Of a stretch of 64,000 bases of DNA, positions 59,867 to 64,000 are shown one piece after another. Every line of letters begins with the position of its first letter. Within the stretch, counting starts at the first letter, position 1. The translations under genes and the position numbers were made by a program. Location of the stretch: assembly GCF_900115585.1 (NCBI RefSeq), contig NZ_FOWZ01000001.1, forward strand, positions 1 to 64,000, read 5' to 3'. The notes below the pieces were generated by a model. It ran no database searches. It was not told the DNA's origin and saw only the letters and a list, made by a program, of their open reading frames with translations. This stretch comes from Qipengyuania nanhaisediminis. Its GTDB lineage: Bacteria; Pseudomonadota; Alphaproteobacteria; Sphingomonadales; Sphingomonadaceae.

Positions 59867-61525
59867 CTATTCCTTTTCGAGTTGGACGGGCGGGCTCCGC
59901 AGCGCGAACTCGCTCGGCTCGCGGACCGGCACCAGCAATTTGCAGCGCACGCCCGTCGGCAGGAAATCCAGTTCCACCGGGTGGCGCAATTCGTGTGCGA
60001 CGATCTTCTCGATCAGGTCCGTGCCGAAGCCGCGCTTGGTCGGCTCGGTGACGCGCGGCCCGCCACTTTCGGACCAGTCTATCCTGGCAAGGTTCTCGCT
60101 GATGAGCGTCCAGACAATCGCGACCTTCCCACCGCTCGTACTCAGCGCGCCATACTTGGCGGCATTGGTCGCCAACTCGTGAAGCGCCAGGCCGAGCGAG
60201 AGCGCATCATTGGGCGCAAGCTCGACTTCCGGACCCTCGATCACCAGCTCGTGATCCTGGTCGTTGGCATAGGGGGCAAGCTCTACCTCGATCACCGACC
60301 GGATCGGAGTGGTCCCCCATTCGGACTGGGTGAGCAGGTCGTGCGTAGCCGACAAAGCCCGGATTCTCTGGTCGATCCCTTCGGCAAATTCATCCAGATC
60401 GTCTGCCCGGCGGCGCGTCAGCGAAACGATGGAGAGCACATTGGCGAGGGTATTTTTCACGCGGTGATTAAGCTCACGCGTCAGCGAATTGCGGATCGAA
60501 TTCTGTTCGGCAAACCATTCAAGAGACTTGCTGTCTTCCTGCGCCTGCTGGGTCAGGAGACGCGCGACGATCAGCAGCAGGCTGGCGACGGCTAGACCGA
60601 ACAGCAGGGTGATCATCGAAAGCGGCGACAGCGTATTGTCGCGGACTGCCTGGACGACGACCCGCATTTCCCGCCCTGCGAGGTCGACTTCGCGCTCGAC
60701 GAACGGGCGATCGGCGACCCAGCCCTCGCGCTCCGCGATAAGGAACCGGCCCTCGTCGCCTACGTCGAACAATCTGATCGGCGTTTCCTCGATCGACACC
60801 AGTTCTGCAGCCGAGGTCAGAAACTGCTCCGCGTTGAAAGGGCTGTAGACGAAGCCTTTCAGGCTGCGGTTACTGATACCGCCCTCGAAAACCGGCATGT
60901 AGATGAGGAAGCCCGGCCGCTCTTCACCGCCCTCCTGCATGAGGGTTACGCGCCCGGTAGCCGTCGGCCGCCCGGTCCGCGTCGCCTCGTCCAGCGCCTT
61001 GCGGCGTACCGGTTCGGAATACATGTCGAAACCGATTGCCCGCCTGTTGCGCAAGGTATCGGGCTGCAGGAACATGACCGGGACCAGCTGCTCTCGCGGT
61101 TCACTGATGGCGCTTGGCGTGATCCTGACCGAATACAGCTTGCCTTCGTTCAGTATGGCTTCGGTTGCTGCTATTTCCCCGGCTCCGATTGCCGGAGCCC
61201 AGCCAATCCCCTCAGCGCCGCGATAATCGGAATCGAGCCTGAGTTCGGCCACGAACTGCCTGAAAGTCTCCGCGTTGACCTGCTCCTGCGAACCGAACAG
61301 GGCGCCTGCTGCCCTGAGGAATGCGGAGTTGGAGTAGCCCCGCCGTTCGATCGCAAAGGCCATTGCCTGTGCTTTCCGGTTCAGGTCGGCCTCTTCGCGA
61401 ATGCGCTGTCCGCTTTCGATCGCGAACACACTTAGCGCTGTGACTGCGGCAACGAGAGCGAAAATGGCGAGAGGCACGGCGCGCGGGTAGTCGACCAGCC
61501 AGCGCTGGCGCACCTTCTTGCGCAT
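59867..61525 (-). CDS. CHASE-domain HWE/HisKA_2 sensor histidine kinase
   Basis: The 552-residue inner-membrane kinase has a first helix at about residues 16-38, a periplasmic CHASE-like sensor to about 300, then a second helix and a cytoplasmic kinase core. The phosphoacceptor motif E-L-N-H-R-V-K-N-T-L-A belongs to the HisKA_2 family. The ATPase part shows L-H-E-L-A-T-N-A-A-K-Y-G-A-L and R-G-F-G-T-D-L-I. Kinases of this type phosphorylate PhyR; the location between phyR and nepR-ecfG supports that role. The ATG at 61525 follows GAGG; a GTG at 61543 is less likely. Confidence 0.9.
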   Translation of the reverse strand: MRKKVRQRWLVDYPRAVPLAIFALVAAVTALSVFAIESGQRIREEADLNRKAQAMAFAIERRGYSNSAFLRAAGALFGSQEQVNAETFRQFVAELRLDSDYRGAEGIGWAPAIGAGEIAATEAILNEGKLYSVRITPSAISEPREQLVPVMFLQPDTLRNRRAIGFDMYSEPVRRKALDEATRTGRPTATGRVTLMQEGGEERPGFLIYMPVFEGGISNRSLKGFVYSPFNAEQFLTSAAELVSIEETPIRLFDVGDEGRFLIAEREGWVADRPFVEREVDLAGREMRVVVQAVRDNTLSPLSMITLLFGLAVASLLLIVARLLTQQAQEDSKSLEWFAEQNSIRNSLTRELNHRVKNTLANVLSIVSLTRRRADDLDEFAEGIDQRIRALSATHDLLTQSEWGTTPIRSVIEVELAPYANDQDHELVIEGPEVELAPNDALSLGLALHELATNAAKYGALSTSGGKVAIVWTLISENLARIDWSESGGPRVTEPTKRGFGTDLIEKIVAHELRHPVELDFLPTGVRCKLLVPVREPSEFALRSPPVQLEKE

Positions 61526-61645
61526 GAGTTTGTCCTCAACCACCTCTAAGCCCCGTCTCGTATTGCGGTCTGCCCCCTAATATCCTTCGGGAAAGGGTTG
61601 GTTCCGGACGATTGGCCGGGGTGGCATATTTATATCGTCCGGTGT

Positions 61646-61670
61646 GGAACCCGATTCCTCCTGCGACGTT
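61646..61670 (+). promoter_or_regulatory. EcfG-type promoter of nepR-ecfG
   Basis: GGAAC-N16-CGTT is an exact match with ideal spacing, 89 bases upstream of nepR. The intergenic region 61,526-61,758 holds no gene. Confidence 0.85.
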
Positions 61671-61758
61671 ACGGGTGCACTAGAGGGATTGTAACCAGCG
61701 ACATGGCCGAACCTACCGGGCACTCCCGTCGCGAGGACAAGGACGTATTTTTAGCAAG

Positions 61759-61941
61759 ATGACTTCTCCTGCACCTTCCGAAGGAAAGCTGCCCAAGGGT
61801 AACGACCGGACGTCGACAAGTAAGAAGGAAAGCCAGCCCGAGTGGGCCAATGGCTTGCGCCAGCTTTACGACTCCGTTGTGGACGAGCCGCTTCCTGATA
61901 CATTCAAGGACCTCCTGTCGAAATTGGACTCGAAGGACTGA
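61759..61941 (+). CDS. nepR: Anti-sigma factor NepR
   Basis: The 60-residue protein has a disordered basic N terminus and the NepR core G-L-R-Q-L-Y-D-S-V-V, then P-L-P-D-T-F-K-D-L-L-S-K-L-D. It sequesters EcfG until phosphorylated PhyR binds it. Its stop shares one base with the next start (TGATG), coupling the sigma factor to its inhibitor. Confidence 0.92.
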   Translation: MTSPAPSEGKLPKGNDRTSTSKKESQPEWANGLRQLYDSVVDEPLPDTFKDLLSKLDSKD

Positions 61942-62549
61942 TGGGAAGTGAGAAGCGGACGGCTTCCGAAAAAGCCGACTTCAAACGCGAATTGACCGAG
62001 GTCGTCCCGCACCTTCGCGCCTTTGCGCGCGGCCTTTGCGGCCGTGCCGATATGGCCGACGATCTGGTGCAGGAAACGCTGCTCAAGGCTTGGGCTGCGC
62101 AGGAACGCTTCCAGCCCGGCACAAGCATGCGGGCGTGGACCTTCGTGATCCTGCGCAATGCCTATCTGACCGACATGCGCCGCAATCGCTTCCGCGGCGA
62201 ATACGACGAGACGGTTGCCGAGCGCGTGCTGACCGCACCTGCGGGACAGGAGGAGCCGATCCACCTTTCGGACATGCACCGTGCCCTGCTGACGCTGCCG
62301 CCGGAGCGGCGCGAAGCCCTGCTGCTCGTCGGCGCGGGCGGCTTCTCCTACGAAGAGGCAGCGAATATCTGCGGCTGCGCCGTCGGCACCATCAAGAGCC
62401 GTGTCGGCCGTGCGCGTGCAACGCTCAACTCGATGCTCGCAGACGGATCGATCCCAAAGCGCTCGATCGACGACGACACCGCCCATCGCGCAATCCTGGA
62501 AGAGCTCGACGAAGTCGCCGCCGGCCAGGGCATGGCGTCACGCAACTGA
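61941..62549 (+). CDS. ecfG: EcfG-type ECF sigma factor of the general stress response
   Basis: The 202-residue sigma factor has a sigma2 region (D-L-V-Q-E-T-L-L-K-A-W, then W-T-F-V-I-L-R-N) and a sigma4 region (L-L-T-L-P-P-E-R-R-E-A-L-L-L, F-S-Y-E-E-A-A-N-I-C-G-C, G-T-I-K-S-R-V). It binds GGAAC/CGTT promoters. It is co-translated with nepR from an autoregulated promoter. The C terminus is extended beyond sigma4 by about 40 residues. Confidence 0.93.
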   Translation: MGSEKRTASEKADFKRELTEVVPHLRAFARGLCGRADMADDLVQETLLKAWAAQERFQPGTSMRAWTFVILRNAYLTDMRRNRFRGEYDETVAERVLTAPAGQEEPIHLSDMHRALLTLPPERREALLLVGAGGFSYEEAANICGCAVGTIKSRVGRARATLNSMLADGSIPKRSIDDDTAHRAILEELDEVAAGQGMASRN

Positions 62550-62601
62550 CGGGTAGTACCGCGCTTGTCCCGCCGACCGCTGCACGGCACATAGGCCAGA
62601 C

Positions 62602-63777
62602 ATGACCGACCAAGAGCCTGCACCGCCAACGCCGCCCCCGGTTCGCCGGCCGGGTCAGCGCAACGCGTTCGCGCAGCAGGAACTGCGGCTGATTTCGGCC
62701 CTGGTGCTGTTGCTTGGCGTGGGCCTGTTCCTCGCCCTGCCCTTCGTTCTGTCGATCGGGGCGATCGTTTTCCTACCCGTGGTCACCGCGGTGATCCTGA
62801 CTGTCATCCTGTCTCCGCTGGCGGACAAGCTCAATGGCTGGGGTCTGCCCAATGCGCTCGCCTCGCTGGTTTCGCTGCTGGTCTTCTTTGCGATCCTGCT
62901 CCTCGCGCTCGCACTGATCCTGCAGCCTGCAATCACGCTTTTCGACGAATTGCCGGCACTGGTGCAACGTGTCGGCGAACGCTTCGGAGAATTGCAGGAG
63001 CGTTTTTCGTGGGTCGCCCAGGTCAATGACCAGCTGGCCGACCTGATGACCCGCGAAGGACAGCCGCGCGAAGTCGTCCTCGCTACGCCCAGCTTCCTCG
63101 AAGAGATCGCCTTCGCCACGCCGACGGTGGTGATCGAGGTGATCCTGACCCTCCTCATGGCGTTCTTCATGATCGAATCGCGCATTCGGCTGCGCCAGAA
63201 ACTGCTGTTCGGGAGGACGAGCTTCGGGACCAGCATCAAGGCGGCGCGTGTGCTGCGCGAAGTGCAGGACCGGGTGGCCGCTTACATTCTCACTGTCGGC
63301 TGGATCAACGCGCTGGTCGGCGTGATCGTGGCGCTTGGCGCATGGGCGCTCGGCGTCGATGCCCCGATCATGTGGGGCGGACTTGCCGCCATTCTCAACT
63401 TCCTGCCCTATATCGGCCCGACGCTGATGGTCGGCCTGCTCGCGCTATTCGGGATCGGGACGGCGGACACGGTCCTGCTGGGCCTTGTCCCTGCCCTCGC
63501 CTATCTTGGTCTCCACACGATCGAGGCCAATGCCATCACGCCCTCCATCCTCGGCGCGCGGTTCACCATGAACCCGGTCATGATCCTGATCGCCCTGTCC
63601 TATTTCACCTGGATCTGGGGCGCGTTCGGGGCGTTGCTTTCAGTGCCGATCCTGCTGATGCTGACCGCCTTGTTCGACCATATCGGCAGGCCGAACTTGG
63701 TCGGCTTCATCTTCGGCGAGCCCCTGTTCACCGCCAGCGTCTTCAACGACGAGAGCGACGAGCAACCCTCTACCTGA
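62602..63777 (+). CDS. AI-2E family permease
   Basis: This 391-residue integral-membrane protein of the AI-2E (PerM-like) family has eight or so helices. Motifs are I-L-N-F-L-P-Y-I-G-P and the C-terminal T-P-S-I-L-G-A-R-F. Members export small molecules or exchange ions; the name derives from one member and does not imply autoinducer transport. It lies 52 bases after ecfG with no terminator between them. Confidence 0.85.
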   Translation: MTDQEPAPPTPPPVRRPGQRNAFAQQELRLISALVLLLGVGLFLALPFVLSIGAIVFLPVVTAVILTVILSPLADKLNGWGLPNALASLVSLLVFFAILLLALALILQPAITLFDELPALVQRVGERFGELQERFSWVAQVNDQLADLMTREGQPREVVLATPSFLEEIAFATPTVVIEVILTLLMAFFMIESRIRLRQKLLFGRTSFGTSIKAARVLREVQDRVAAYILTVGWINALVGVIVALGAWALGVDAPIMWGGLAAILNFLPYIGPTLMVGLLALFGIGTADTVLLGLVPALAYLGLHTIEANAITPSILGARFTMNPVMILIALSYFTWIWGAFGALLSVPILLMLTALFDHIGRPNLVGFIFGEPLFTASVFNDESDEQPST

Positions 63778-63781
63778 CACG

Positions 63782-63816
63782 AAAAAGCCCGCCGCACCGG
63801 AGTGCAGCGGGCCTTC
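63782..63816. terminator. Bidirectional terminator between permease and sodB
   Basis: A stem of gcccgccgcac/gtgcagcgggc, with one mismatch and flanking A and T tracts, separates the converging genes. Confidence 0.85.
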
Positions 63817-63833
63817 CCTGTATCTTGCCGGAC

Positions 63834-64000
63834 TTACGAGGGGTAGGTCCAGGTGGAGCCGCGCGACAGGTTGTCGTGGGCGAAGCTCCAGTTCAGCTTG
63901 CCGCTGACCGCGTCGAGATAGGCCGGACGCGCATTCTGGTGGTCGAGGTAATAGGCGTGCTCCCACAGGTCGATGACGAGCAGCGGGTTTACGCCCTCGT
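63834..64000 (-). CDS. sodB: Fe/Mn superoxide dismutase, C-terminal part
   Basis: The last 55 residues are visible; the start is beyond the window. [17 protein letters not shown] carries the D-x-W-E-H-A metal ligands (Asp, His) of Fe/Mn superoxide dismutases. The enzyme converts superoxide to hydrogen peroxide in the cytoplasm. The iron form is likely but not provable from this part. Confidence 0.9.
   Translation of the reverse strand, partial: EGVNPLLVIDLWEHAYYLDHQNARPAYLDAVSGKLNWSFAHDNLSRGSTWTYPS

Overview
The window looks like chromosomal DNA of a marine-type alphaproteobacterium, most likely a sphingomonad of the Erythrobacteraceae. This is an inference from gene content and GC-rich codon use. 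The support is the alphaproteobacterial general stress response set (PhyR, NepR, EcfG and a HWE/HisKA_2 kinase), a class I PHA synthase with an adjacent phasin, and ClpS and LptF/LptG genes. No rRNA or species marker is present, so no species is named.

The window has two halves. Positions 1-40.4 kb are a mosaic accessory region. It opens with an IS3-family transposase tail, then small orphan genes separated by copies of an ~80-bp interspersed repeat. A tRNA-Thr 3'-half remnant beside a truncated integrase follows at 4.3-5.5 kb. Next come a universal stress protein with a Kef-type antiporter, and an arsenic operon (arsR-arsI-arsC-acr3-APC permease). Exported and outer-membrane proteins occupy 12.3-15.2 kb, and an integrase/VapE mobile element 15.3-20.5 kb. 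A three-lipoprotein operon precedes a three-gene cluster at 23.1-29.3 kb, which encodes a soluble VirD4/TraG-like ATPase, a NYN-domain nuclease and a 1309-residue membrane P-loop NTPase. It ends beside an intact tRNA-Thr and is the best candidate here for an undescribed, probably anti-mobile-element, system.

Positions 29,725-40,409 are a delimited integrative element. A 15-bp direct repeat of the tRNA-Cys 3' end bounds it. It carries a P4-type integrase, an AlpA-like regulator, a primase-helicase, a terminase-small-subunit-like gene and an HK97 capsid gene, but no large terminase, portal or tail genes. This is a phage-satellite layout with a capsid gene. At the end far from the integrase it carries a two-gene module of unknown function, in the usual cargo position.

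Positions 40.5-64 kb are ordinary chromosome. They include a thioesterase, small conserved proteins, a PRC-barrel protein, a MarR regulator with a palindromic operator, an enoyl-CoA hydratase, alanine transaminase and the PHA synthase/phasin pair. clpS, lptFG, a desaturase, acetyltransferases and an Fnr-type regulator follow, then the general stress locus, an AI-2E-type permease and the end of a superoxide dismutase gene. Perfect EcfG-type promoters (GGAAC-N16-CGTT) precede phyR, nepR-ecfG and the PRC-barrel gene, which ties those genes into one stress regulon.
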